Part shown: positions 23,012 through 34,754 of the stretch, one piece after another | Layout of the letters: the number at the start of each line of letters is the position of its first letter | Numbering within the stretch: position 1 is the first letter of the stretch | Source of the DNA: Patellaria atrata CBS 101060 | Taxonomy: Eukaryota; Ascomycota; Dothideomycetes; Patellariales; Patellariaceae | Length of the DNA stretch: 64,000 bases | Assembly: GCA_010093705.1 (NCBI GenBank) | Contig: MU006094.1 | Location: forward strand, 208,834-272,833 | Direction: 5' to 3' | The notes under the pieces: model-generated | The model's database searches: none | Told to the model about the DNA's origin: nothing | What the model saw: only the letters and a program-made list of their open reading frames with translations | Made by a program: the position numbers and the translations under genes

Positions 23012-23927
23012 ATGCGTCTCCAAAATACACTTCTCCTCGCGCTACCCGCTGTAGCAATTGCTCAAGGTCAGGTCCCTCTCGGAGACAGAGTAAAGGGACT
23101 CGTGGATCAAGTACAAGGCTGGGTTAAGCAAGCGGCAGGCATCGCGTCTTCCGCGGCGCCTTCAATTCCAAAATCGACCGATGCTGCTGCTGCAAAGGTT
23201 GCCGATGCGATAGATGTCCCCCACCTTACTCTACAAAACTGGAAGTCCATCCTAACTCCGAGCGCTTCCGGCACGAGCTCAGGTCCCGAGGAGTGGATGG
23301 TATATGTAACCGGTGGGAACACAACCTGCTACGGGATGTGCGGCAATGCTACGGCAGCTTGGAATGTATAGAATACTGCCACCCAAAATCATGGTAAAAA
23401 GAACCACTAACGATATCCCAGAAAGCCGTCCCCCAATTAACAGCTCGTCCCAATGGACCAAAGCTCGCCGTACTAGACTGCGAGACTGACCAAGTCCTTT
23501 GCAACTGCTGGTCCGCAGGTCCGCCTACGGTCTGGCACTTCCTCCTCCCGCAACCTCTTCCAGACCAATCCAAGCCGGCGACCACCGTGCGCATCATCGG
23601 CGTTAACCGCGCAAATGCCACAGCCTCTGACATCGTGAAGATCCATACCGAGAAAAAGTACCTCGAGGAGGAACCGTATGAGGGCATCTTCCACCCCTTC
23701 GACGGTACCTTCGCCCAATATGGCCTTAGCGTGCCAGTTGCGTACATTCTGTATGCTTTTGCTAAGATGCCTAACTGGTTGCCTATGCTTGTTATCAGCA
23801 TGTTTAGCAGAAAACTCATGTAAGTCCCCCCTGCTATGTTTTTCTGATTCACCGTGTTGACTATCCGAATAGGAGCCGAAGGATGAACAATCAAGCTGGC
23901 GCCGCTGGTGCTGCTCCCGCGCAGTAG
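23012..23927 (+). CDS. secretory-pathway thioredoxin-like protein with CxxxC
   Basis: Three exons: 23012-23365, 23422-23819 and 23873-23927, giving 268 residues. It starts with a signal peptide (MRLQNTLLLALPAVAIAQG) and an Ala/Ser-rich spacer. The core looks like a thioredoxin fold: EEWMVYVTGGNTTCYGMCGN, with C106 and C110 in the active-site place, then KLAVLDCETDQVLCNCW and GPPTVWHF, matching the strand 3 Cys pair and cis-Pro region of PDI domains. Near the C terminus is a long hydrophobic segment (VAYILYAFAK to PMLVISMF) and a short basic tail, so it may be membrane-anchored. I know fungal proteins of this type only as uncharacterised. The fold assignment is my inference from motif order. 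Confidence 0.7.
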
Positions 23928-25803
23928 GAGAATATGCCATGATGTCGAGACCGGCGTAGTCTCCGGAGATGTGTGAATGTTGATATACCTTCAGAGAGAG
24001 ATCATTTATGAAAGGGTTTAGGGGTCTGCTGTACGGATTTGGACAGCGGTTACGACAGAGTACGGCACGGGATGAATGGTCTCGAATCATTCTTATCATT
24101 GAAAATTCTTATTATTTTGATTTGCATTTCTCTGGTTCGGAGGTGGAACTTTTTCACTGCTTTTACGACCAATTCTACTCGTAGCATCTTTTGAAGAACT
24201 GATCCGTCCACCCATACGTCTTGGGAAAAATAGGTGCACCTCATACAGTCAAAATCGGTTTGCGATACCGATCTTCATTCCACTCAGTTCGAACCGTGGC
24301 ATCCCCAATTACAAACCCCCCGGAACCTAATATCACATATCGGTTCCTGACTGACTGAGGCGGTGTTCCCCCACCAGTCCCGCGCCCCCTCCCTTACCAT
24401 CTTCCACCATATGAGAAATGCCACGTGAACGAATATACACAGTTGAATTGATATCCAGTTGTGATGTACCGTACGTGGTCTATCTAACGGAGGTAACTTT
24501 CGTAATTTATGTGGGAATGTGGGGATGTTGGACGGTATTGTACCATCGGGACTACTAGCGACTATGTAATCCCTTTTTTTTTTGTTTGGGGGGGCCTATG
24601 GTTACCTTACTCACCCCCTGTACGAATGAGATCAGATTAGGTGGAATGTACAGTACAGTACACAAGCCATTGATACCCTGATCCCATCTGAACAACAAAA
24701 AGGTTAAAAGTAGTTACAAGCTTAAGGTAGGATATGAGTCGTTCAGGAACTGAAGCCAGAGCCGAATATGACGGCCGAGGGGAATTCTATTGGAACTGGC
24801 GAGAGTACCGATGAGCAGAAACTGTGAACTGTGAGGGATGGCGATTGGTATGGCTTGAGACCGTAGCGGTCACTATAGAAGTAAGAGTCCGTTCTGGCAA
24901 TCCATCGACGTCCTGGTGATACAGGATTTCTACAGTCTCTAATGTAAACGTGTGGTAGTATGGTTCTGGGGTTCCGTACGTTTCGATTTTTACCGTATGG
25001 TGGGGTCGGAGTTAGGTTGAGAAGGGAGCGCACGGTGGGCGAACAATTGCATGAGTGGGAAGGGATAGGGGATAGGTGGAATGTACGGTTGAGAGGAGGA
25101 TGAAGTTGAGTGAAAGATAGCCCTGAGGTCGGTATACAGGGAAATGGATGTACGAGGAGATGGTAAGATTGTAAAACAATCTGCAGGTCTGTACTATAAA
25201 CGACAAGAAGCCGTAAAAGCCACCGCAGGTCATGAATAAGACCCTCGTCCTTAAGACATTGTCACAGCGAAGAGCAAAGTCACAGGAAAACAGATCAGAG
25301 GCGAGATGATGAACACAGCGAACAATAGTCGATTACCATCCTCGACGCCGTGGAATAGTACGCCGTGGCCAGAAGACTAAAAAGAAAAAGCGACCCTACT
25401 ATACACACACAGAGTGACCCTGGAAAATTAATGTGCAAACACCGCGTCCTCCCACCTCCTCCAAAAAGAGAAACCCCAATCGATAGATATAAGACGGAGC
25501 GAGATAGATAAGATAGACAGAGACGCCACGCTGATATTCCCAATATAGATAAACGAGGTGTATAAGATAGGTACGAGAGATGCCAGAAACCCCAGGAAAG
25601 AGAAGAAATAATTGCCTAAGAGGAGTAGAAATGATAATGAACACGTGGGAATAATATGTAAAATGAAATAGAAAATAGAAAAAGCAACGCGCATAAAGGG
25701 ATATCGGTAAAGACGATCGGGCAGCGAGGATGGGTTATAAGTATCCAGAGTAGCTGATTTTCTCCACATCTACGACCCAATCTTTTATATCTTCGCACCT
25801 TCT
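23928..25803. other. convergent intergenic region, no gene seen
   Basis: This region lies between the stop codons of converging genes. Open frames on the minus strand (24743-25807) are Leu/Ser/Tyr-rich and overlap one another in several phases, as expected from non-coding pyrimidine-rich DNA. An inverted, repeated TGTACAGTAC-type motif occurs near 24647-24662. The right end should hold a long ptaB 3' UTR. Confidence 0.5.
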
Positions 25804-28725
25804 TCACTGATTTCCTTTTATTCTTTTGTTCCCTCCTACTCTTGGACTTGCCTTGACCTTCCCGCCTGTGCCATTGACCTCACCGCCCCCTGGATCATCT
25901 CCTTCTAATTTGATGGCGCTCTGTCTCCGTTTCTTATTATTGACATTAGGACTAGTATTCGCGCTTGCGCCTGCAGAGCTGCTTGTACCCTGCTGACTAC
26001 CTTGTGCAACTAGACCAGGGGCCGACATATGCGTGTGAGCAGGTGATGGTGTATGCTGCTGACCAAGGTGATTATTCATTAGATGTGGTGAGCCATTTAT
26101 GGCTGGGTTTAGTTGGCCTGGGAGTGCTAGGTTGGCCATGTGAGGTGACATATATTGGTTTGGTTGCTGACCAGGTGGTAAATTGGGATTTGGAGTCCTC
26201 GCCCCCGACTGCATATGCTGCTGTTGTAACATGCCTGGATTACCGTTGGGTGGCATGTTCATCTGAGGTCCTTGGCTTCCGGGATTCTGCTGGTTCTGCG
26301 GCTGCTGTGGATAACTGGCGACCAACTTATCCACTGCATCATACGGTGTCAAACCGTCATTCTGTACTTGAAAACTAATCAGATCTCGCATCAAGAACAA
26401 AGTCTCGCAGATCTACATGAGATTTGTTAGTGAAACTGATCTTATATTTATGAACTAAAGGTCACTAAAAGAATGCACCAACCTCAAGGAATCGAAGAAC
26501 CCTTTCGGGTACGGTCCACGCTGAAGATGGCGAGTCTGGAAGATCTGTCTGGCTAATACTTGGTATTATTGGCATCTGTTCTTGCTGGCGTGCTTGATTT
26601 CTCTGCCGTCCGCCGGCAGTTCGGTTCATGCGAGGTGATTGTTGTTGATGTAAAGCATCTTGATTTAGGAGCTTCTCTAGAAGCGAACGAGGGATATAAT
26701 GCTGATGCTCTAACATCTCAAAATTCAAGTTTGTTATGAGATCCTGTTGGTTTAAAGTTGCATGCAATTTCCCGAAATATATGACCTTATCGAGTATATC
26801 AGAACATCACTTTTCAAAAGGAGAATTCAAAGCTTACATGCGTTCCATCACCATACCAATGGATGAACTTTGCTCTTTCTGCAACCACAAAGTGTTGCCC
26901 CTGTCCAAAGTCTTTCTCATTCGTACCCTCAATTACTAGCTGAATGCTTTCCACTCCGCTTTCACATTGGGTATAGAAATACCGTGGTATAGCTGAGCTC
27001 GGAATGTCGAACTGTTTGGTCCTACCCAGCTTGCTATTTTTAATAATGAGTGCAAAAATGCTCTCGTCAGAAAAGAAGTTATCTACTAAAGTTTTCCAGG
27101 GGCCAATTTCGTTATGGTGTTCTTTGGCTTTTAATCGACCTAGATGGTCTGCAAATGAGAACAACTTTAGAATTGCGGTGCCAGCAGGTAACCTATTTTG
27201 AGCCTGCGCTGCTTGTGCTGCCTGACGCATCACCGCTTGTTGCAAAGCCAACCGTTGTTGCATCTGTTGCTGTGCATTTTGAGGCTGTTGTTGGACAGCT
27301 TGCTGCTGAGTTTGTTGCGGATTCTGAGGTTGAGGAGGTTGTTGTCCCTGGGGTTGATTTTGCTGTACATTAGCAGTGGGTGCGGGCGAAGACTGCGGGT
27401 CTTGTGGTGCGCTAATTGAAGGTTGCGGTCTCATTTGCGGGCCTTGCCCCTGAGGACCTTGTTGATTCTGCTGACCTTGCTGACTCTGGTTACTTGATTG
27501 GGATACACCATGCTGCATTGCAATCTGTTGCTGCTGTGCGTGCTGCTGGGCTTGGGCTTGAGCCTGAGCTTGGGCTTGGGCCTGGGCAGCCTGTTGTTGT
27601 TGCTGCTGTTGCTGCATCTGCGCTTGTTGTGCAGCAATATATTGCTGCCGTAATTGAGGGTTCTGCATTTGGAATTGAGGGTTTTGCGCTTGCATAGCAG
27701 CGAATTGTTGCGCAGAAAACCCGGGGGTCTGACCACTTGGCATCCCTATAGGCATGCCACCATTCTGCTGCTGTTGAATCAACTGTCGTTGAAGTAACTG
27801 TTGTTGTTGTCGTTGCTGCATTTGTTGTTGATGTATTGCAAAGTGTGGGTTGTTTGCAACTACTATAACACGTCAGCCGTATGTACCACTTCAATGTTTC
27901 TCCTTCCCAATTAAGCTACTGATACAACCCGCAAAGGGAACATTTTGCATGAAATTAAAAAAGAGGCATACAAAGGAAAAAGAGGCATACAAAGGAAAAA
28001 TAGGCATACAAAGGAAAAAGAGACATATGTGAAGGATACAAATAGAAGAAATTCGCCTGGGATATGTAGAAGAAAGTAGACCGGCAAAAGAATGATATCA
28101 AAGAGATTATAAACAAATCACAATTGTGGAAAGGCCGATAGCACCATCCGCCAGATTATTGCTCATTCGTACTCGTTACGAAGACGTGCTCATCTAGAAA
28201 TAATGATAAGAAGAAGTAAAGCGAGGTGTATTGAGCAGCTTGCAGTAGCATGGCCCAGAATCCCAAGATTCAAGGTCTTTTTACGGTTTGACTGATTTTG
28301 CAGTAGAAAGACAACTAAACTAGCGGGGTACCACGGTGCACCAAATCTATAGAGTAAAAAATGGTTGAAGATACAATAAGGACCCACTAGTCAGAATAGA
28401 AAATTGAAAAGACAGATCACTCACGATTTTGCATATGTTGCTGGGGGTGCTGCTGTTGTTGGAACATCTGCGCATTTGGTGCTAGATGAGACATTGCATG
28501 GGCATTCGGTCCACCGGGTCCTGCTGGCCCACCGACTCCAGCCTGCTGCATTGCAGCCATCATAGGACCTGCTTGCGAAACATGTGGTCCATTCGGTCCC
28601 GATACCATCATCTGCATTGGTTGCCCCATCGGCTGCCCCGGGTTAGGAGTCGCCCCTGGGCCCATCGGTTGCCCATGAGGCATTCCTGGATGAGCACCAG
28701 GGTGATGAGGGTAGGTGGCCATCAT
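25804..28725 (-). CDS. ptaB: PtaB-like LIM-domain-binding transcription cofactor
   Basis: Four exons: 28725-28425, 27862-26838, 26743-26483 and 26412-25804, giving about 731 residues. The N-terminal third is Pro/Gly/Met- and then Gln-rich, including long Gln and Gln-Ala runs. The LIM-binding (LDB1/CLIM) domain has LKLFSFADHLGRLK, IGPWKTLVDNFF, DIPSSAIPRYFY and IEGTNEKDF, and after a splice the RSLLEKLLNQD and FLEICETLFLMRDLI segments. The C terminus is Pro/Gln-rich with a basic KKRRQS cluster. In Aspergillus, PtaB works with SomA/Flo8 downstream of cAMP-PKA to control adhesion and conidiation; the role here is inferred. Intron 1 is about 560 nt, far longer than others in the window, and ends with TAGTAG, allowing a one-residue choice. 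Confidence 0.88.
27956..28025. repeat. 19-bp tandem repeat in ptaB intron 1
   Basis: About three and a half purine-rich copies of a 19-base unit (GAGGCATACAAAGGAAAAA) lie inside the long first intron of ptaB. One copy has TAGGC for GAGGC and the last is cut short. Confidence 0.8.
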
Positions 28726-30591
28726 CTTGACGGCCTATGCCGCGGACCAGAATCCGCGATGTCTCTCCTCCTGCACTCAGTCTCCAGCGGTCGACTTTCA
28801 AATATGGTATAAGACACCTCGGAGCTAGCTCTCTTATAAAGGACTACTCTTTCACACTCCCTATGACCAATATGAAGTGAATTTCGAACAAAACTTTGCT
28901 CCGATGTGCTCCGAGAACCTTCTTGTAAAAGGTTATCGCGGTATACTTCCTCCGAGCATATAGAATGAAACGCGCGAGCGGTAGATTTCGTCTTGTTGAT
29001 TTCTTTAATCGTTCCAGAGGATTTATAGAGCGAATTTGATCGCTAGATGGACCTGCGGTGATTCGAATGAAGGTGACGATCGGCCGGTGATTATTGTGGG
29101 GCGGACTTGGGGTCGTGACAACGAAGAGAAAGTTTCAAGGCGCGATCGATCTTTAAAAAGACACTCGTTCTGGATGAGTGTAGTCGTAGTCTTCATGCAT
29201 ATGCGCCGGGAAAATAATGGTTCCGGCGCGCATTCGTCGTAGAGATTGTTTAGGAAGAGTCGGAGGCGGGCGTGGAAACGAGCGTAAGCGAAAGGTAATG
29301 CGACGACGACAGTTAATCAAAGTCGACATCAAAGGTTCGAGTCCATTCTCATCAATTCAAAGCGCGAAATACCAGGTCGGACGAGGTAGATTTGGGCTTC
29401 GTTGAAGGGTTGAGGAACAACTTGAGGTGGTGGTTGTCGATCAGGTTAGGACTCAACCTGGAAAGCCTAGAGGGTGAGAAATATAACGCTAAGTCCGAGA
29501 ATGGCTAGCGACTTCGGGCCGGAAAAACTATTCATATTTTATAATCTATATCTTGAACCAACTTCAAGCTTCTCCCCGTCCTGCATCCTCATAAATATTT
29601 TTCGCCCTGTCGATCTCTGTTCATATACCATTATGATTGTTTACCACAAGGTTTAGGTGAGTTTTTTTCTTTCCTTCAGTTTTGGTCCTACTCGAATGAT
29701 GACAACCGAGAACATGTCTTCTTTTCCCAGCTGAGTCGCCCTTGAAGAAATTTGGTCTTTTCGGACCACCCAAAGTGGTCTGCTACTTGCCAGTAAATTT
29801 GTCTGACCATCATCGCTTTTACTCTTACATACGATAACTGTAAGCTGTCAGATCACCGCTAACTTGCCGGTTCTCAACAGGTAGCAACAATTTGATATCC
29901 CAGAGTGTTCGGTTGCTCCTATTCTGCCATCTCTTCGAGATTCAGTGGTCCGATGTCCGGAAACGTTCGCACTGAAATATATTAGACAGTATATAAGTGA
30001 GCGAAGAATTGTATGAAAGGAGCTGGACGTAGTTATCAACTCTACGTCTCGCATAACTGGGAGAGGGGCATGTGCTGTGAATGTCGAGAATCTATATGTC
30101 GCAACTTTCCTTTATGAAAGATCGTAGATAGTAGGATAGCATGATAATCAAATAATCATAATGTTCTTGTTGGAGTTATTGTATATTTTATTTACTCAGC
30201 ATCAGCACAGATTGACAAAACCTGAAAGTACGCAAAAGGACTAAATCCGAAGTAATCTTTATATTACAGTCTATTAACACAATTCCCAACCCTAGATAAA
30301 AGTAAATATCTGTGAGTAACTTGCACTTATCCAATCAGTTAAGGTTGCAGCTTCCAATCTGTATATGGATTGCTTTTGTTCGGGATTATAGCTGCCAAGC
30401 CGCATTTCGTCAACGTCAAGTGGGTTGGGTTGCCGCAAGCTTGACAACGATTGTAAACAGCTATTCCAGCTTCCATCTCGTCAATAACCTCTTCAAACTC
30501 CAAAATAATACGACTCCCTATTACTCCAAGCTCTCAGGTCTTTGTGCAAAGCTTTAGACGTCTAAGTTGACGTCGAACCCACCTCACAGAC
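28726..30591. promoter_or_regulatory. divergent promoter region of ptaB and VMA2
   Basis: The two genes start in opposite directions with 1.87 kb between them. No supported gene lies within. A TGACGTC (CRE-like) heptamer is at 30568-30574, just before the VMA2 start codon, and could be chance. The long ptaB side fits a regulated transcription-factor gene. Confidence 0.45.
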
Positions 30592-32455
30592 ATGGCACCC
30601 GAAGTGACGGATCCCAGAATGATGTCCATCAAACCTAGGATACGGTATAACACTATCGGTGGTATAAACGGACCTTTGGTCATTCTTGAGAATGTGGGCT
30701 TCGAAAGCTACTTCAAGAGCGAACTTTAAATCTAACTATAATTCCTAGGTCAAATTCCCTAGGTACAATGAAATTGTTTCCTTGACACTTCCTGATGGCA
30801 CTGAAAGATCTGGACAAGTACTTGAGGCGAGAGGTAAGGCATTTCATGATTTCCTCATTTAAGTTTATAGCTAAGCAGATGTTATAGGTACTCGTGCCGT
30901 CGTACAGGTATAAAAACCCAATCGTTTGAAGCCCCGCGGAGATGGACTAACGGAAGAACACAGGTCTTTGAGGGAACACCTGGTATTGATGTTAAGAAGG
31001 TTGGTGGAATAAATCCAGATATCAGCAACTATACTGATCTATGTAGACAAAAGTTGAGTTTACTGGCCACAACCTGAAGCTGGGTGTCTCAGAAGACATG
31101 TTGGGCCGAATTTTCGACGGCTCAGGTCGTCCGATTGACAAGGGACCAAAAGTACTGGCAGAGGATTATCTCGACATCAATGGCAGTCCTATCAATCCAT
31201 ATTCCAGGGTGCGTTCCTCTTCGTTTCTATTAGAGTCAGAGAAGCTAAGTTTATTAGGTCTACCCCGAAGAAATGATCTCAACTGGTATCTCAGCCATTG
31301 ATACCATGAACTCCATTGCACGTGGCCAAAAGATTCCTATTTTCTCAGCCGCAGGTCTGCCTCACAACGAAATTGCTGCTCAGATTTGTCGTCAAGCTGG
31401 TCTCGTCGGTAAGCCCACTAAAGATGTCCATGACGGACATGAAGAGAACTTCTCCATCGTTTTTGGTGCTATGGGTGTCAACTTGGAAACAAGTAGATTC
31501 TTCACCAGAGATTTCGAGGAAAATGGCAGTATGGAGCGTGTTACGCTCTTTTTGAACTTAGCCAATGACCCAACGTATGTACTTATCTTGTCTATTGTCA
31601 TAATGAACTCTAACAATAATCAGGATCGAACGTATCATTACGCCTCGTCTCGCCCTTACAACGGCAGAGTACTACGCTTACCAACTCGAAAAACACGTTC
31701 TGGTCATTCTCACCGATTTATCCTCCTACTGCGATGCGCTCCGCGAGGTCTCCGCTGCCCGAGAAGAGGTCCCCGGTCGTCGCGGTTACCCCGGTTACAT
31801 GTACACGGATTTATCCACCATCTACGAGCGGGCCGGCCGAGTGGAAGGACGCAACGGCTCCATCACCCAGATCCCCATCCTAACCATGCCCAACGATGAC
31901 ATCACCCACCCGATCCCCGATCTCACCGGTTACATCACCGAAGGCCAAATCTTCATCGACCGTCAACTCCACAACAAAGGCATCTACCCGCCTATCAACG
32001 TTCTCCCTTCGCTGTCCCGTCTAATGAAGTCCGCCATCGGCGAAGGCCGGACCCGCAAGGACCACGGCGACGTCTCCAACCAGCTCTACGCCAAATACGC
32101 CATCGGGCGCGACGCCGCGGCAATGAAAGCCGTCGTCGGCGAGGAAGCCCTCAGCTCCGAAGACAAGCTTTCCCTCGAGTTCCTCGAGAAGTTCGAGAAG
32201 ACGTTCATCTCGCAGAGCGCGTATGAGAGCCGCACCATCTTCGAGAGCTTGGATTTGGCATGGGGCTTGCTGAGGATTTATCCAAAGGAGCTGCTAAATA
32301 GAATCCCGGCTAAGGTGCTCGATATGTATTATCAGAGGGGCAAGGCGGAGAGGGAGGAGAGGGAGAAGGCAAAAAAAGGGAATAAGGATACCAGGGACAA
32401 TGAGGCGAATAATGCAGGGGAGGGACAGCAACCGGAGAATTTGGTAGATCTGTAG
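30592..32455 (+). CDS. VMA2: V-type proton ATPase subunit B
   Basis: Seven exons: 30592-30693, 30749-30833, 30888-30907, 30964-30999, 31047-31208, 31258-31574 and 31624-32455. They give 517 residues, the same length as yeast Vma2. Key segments are [78 protein letters not shown] (the non-catalytic nucleotide site, lacking a true P-loop), [20 protein letters not shown] and the lower hinge [19 protein letters not shown]. Subunit B alternates with A in the V1 head that drives proton pumping into vacuoles. The third exon is only 20 nt. The last exon is far more GC-rich than the first six. The C-terminal tail is Lys/Glu/Asn-rich and variable. Confidence 0.97.
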
Positions 32456-33306
32456 AGGAGTTTTGAAGTTCTTGATGGTAGGAAGGCTGTTGTTGCATTG
32501 GAAGGTTGAGTGTGCGTTGGTAACATGGTAGGCTGTGTGATACTGGCTTTTTGCCTTCTGCTTGCTCTGGCTTCCCTCCTGAGGTGGATCTGTAGATAGA
32601 GTTTGTGTAGCAAGTGTGCGATTACATGACGAATCTACGGGTAGCAATATGGTTTAGGCAGCTTCGATATGTAGCTTTGTGATTATATTTTTCAGGACTA
32701 TGTACCCCTAGCCTCTACTTTGAAGGCTTGCAAAAGGGGGACTATGCAACTTGGCCCCGATTCCTACGTACAATGCCTACGCGGCATGACATCCGCACAG
32801 AAAGCTAGCCTGTATGCCGCCTCTCTCCCTCGTGACGCTTAGGGGGGAATTCAGTAAATCAGGGGTTTCACCATATACTGTACAAAGCAGGGAAACCCCC
32901 AGAGAAGTATTTGTCCGGCGATCGACCCTCCCGTGATCGAGTTGATCGTGATATATCTATGAGAATATCAGCGTTGTTATTCTCGTACGTACGCGATGGA
33001 AGGGTTATTCTGTGTCTGGGGGGAGAAGGCCTTCGTCATACCGTGGCATGGTCGAAGTTCCTCGATATAAATCTCCGTCTTTTCCATATAGTGGGACAAT
33101 ACGCCTGTACGTATTTCCTGACATGGTGACGTATTTCCCTCATACGTATCGCGTTGTCTTAACCGTATCGTGGTAAGGTGGGTGCGTGGACCCGTATGAG
33201 TGCGCATATTCGGTGCGGCCAAAATATCAAGATTTCCAATATCGCAAACACACCCGTCGATAAAAAATAAAAAATAAAAAAAAAAAGGCATTCGCACCAC
33301 CTATCC
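32456..33306. other. convergent intergenic region VMA2 / bHLH
   Basis: Holds both 3' UTRs. An A-rich run lies at about 33260-33287 close to the bHLH stop. No gene seen. Confidence 0.5.
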
Positions 33307-34754
33307 TCAACCATTCTTATCCAGAATCCCCAGCGCCTTCTTCATCTCCGTATTCACCCTAACAAGCTCGTCGAGGAAGTTAGCCGACTCGAGCAGAATA
33401 TTACTCTTACTGAAGCCACCCTGCCTCAACTCTGGAACCAGCTGATGCAACTCCTCGAATCCGTTCTTGATCAGATTACGGCGCTTCTGCTCGGACAGAA
33501 TGTGATTGTTCCGCTTCTGCTCCTCGCTCAGATTCTCCCGATGTGCTTTATTCCCAGTAGGCGAAGACTTCCGACGCTTCGATGGACTCTCAGTTTGCGA
33601 CAGTTTACGAGACTTAGCCGGGCGGGAACCTTGTGGCGTCTTCCCAGATGACCTCGGTCTATGCGTAGGTTTGGGATCGGGATCATCTTCGGTAGGTTCG
33701 TGCCTGCTTTTTTGTCTCTTCTTCGGCTTTTCCGGCGATTGTTGGTAGACGTCGTTATCCGAGTCTTCATCATCAGAAGCAGAGCTCTCCCTCTTTGCGG
33801 GTACGTGGATTGGTTGTGGACGCTTTGACGCGACGGGACTTGACTGCTGCGTGCTTTGACCGCTTTTCTCCGGTACGAATATTTGGTCCAATTCGCTGAT
33901 CAGCTTCATTTCTCGCATTTCGGCACATTCCGGAGGGTTGTAACCAGTGGTGCTGAAATTGTGGTCGGATCCGTAGCGAAATGTGCTCAGGGTGCCTGGG
34001 CGGGGTGCTTGCGGGTTGTATCCGTAGGGCGTACTGAAGGAATCGTCAATGGTACTTGGATGTGAAAATGGCTGTGGTATGAGTGGTGCCCCAGGGTTAG
34101 TAAACGGTGATGCGGAAACACTTGCTCTATGTAAGGAACTAGAAGATGGGTTTGACACTTGTCCAATCATGTGGTGAGGTGCAGTTTGACCAGGGAAGTG
34201 ACTGGGAGTACGATAGTTTTCCGTAAAGCTGAGCGCTCCCGGATTAGAATGAGCAGCCTGTGAATGGTTGAAGAGAGCTGCTGCAGCACCGATTACATCT
34301 TCGCTTGTGCTCAATCCGGTCCCTTCAGTAGATGTATCCAGATAACTTTCTGTGGTTTGTAGGTAGGCTCCCGGCAATCCATTTGATGTTTGTGGATGTC
34401 CTAGAGTAGTTTCAAGACTGTGGAAGGCTGGTGGGGGAGGTCCGTTGAGCCAAGTAAGGTCCAGGGGAGAGTTACTTCCAGCTTGTTGAGTAAGGTCTGC
34501 TGGGATATTTCCGCCATCAAAAGCGGTCGGATCTGCGAAGAACCTATCCAGTACCCCATGATCGGTGATGTTTAGAAGGCCGTTCGAAGGCGGGGCAGAT
34601 GCGTAGGAGAAGAAGTCGTCTGCGGATCGAAATGTTAGATTTTTGTGATGAACATGGAGTAGAATCATGGCTGAATGAGGGACGTACATCCAAAAGGTTG
34701 CTCGATATGTTGGTCATGGTTCGATTGATGGAAGTTGAAGGAGTCGTCGCCCAT
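33307..34754 (-). CDS. bHLH transcription factor
   Basis: Two exons, 34754-34688 and 34619-33307, give 459 residues. Most of the protein is Ser/Pro/Gln-rich and probably disordered. A basic Lys/Arg-rich stretch (KKRQKSRHE, KSRKLSQTESPSKRRKSSP) precedes the bHLH at about 385-450: NHILSEQKRRNLIKNGFEEL gives the His-Glu-Arg E-box contacts (H, E, R), then a loop and SKSNILLESANFLDELVRV as helix 2. That points to a CACGTG-type E-box binder, of the Ino4/MLX-like group. Targets cannot be told from sequence. A short first exon encodes MGDDSFNFHQSN; the splice (GTACGT...CGCAG) is clear. Confidence 0.88.

Noticed and set aside
24743-25807. Overlapping minus-strand frames with many Leu/Tyr/Ser, looking like membrane segments
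   Set aside because: Several phases are open at once, as in pyrimidine-rich non-coding DNA; no conserved motif.
29227-29370. Second tRNA-like locus (GGTTCGAGTCC near 29334)
   Set aside because: No A box at the right distance and no acceptor stem could be found; a single B-box match is likely chance.
30568-30574. CRE-like TGACGTC before VMA2
   Set aside because: A seven-base match within 25 bases of the start codon, probably in the leader; not enough to call a binding site.
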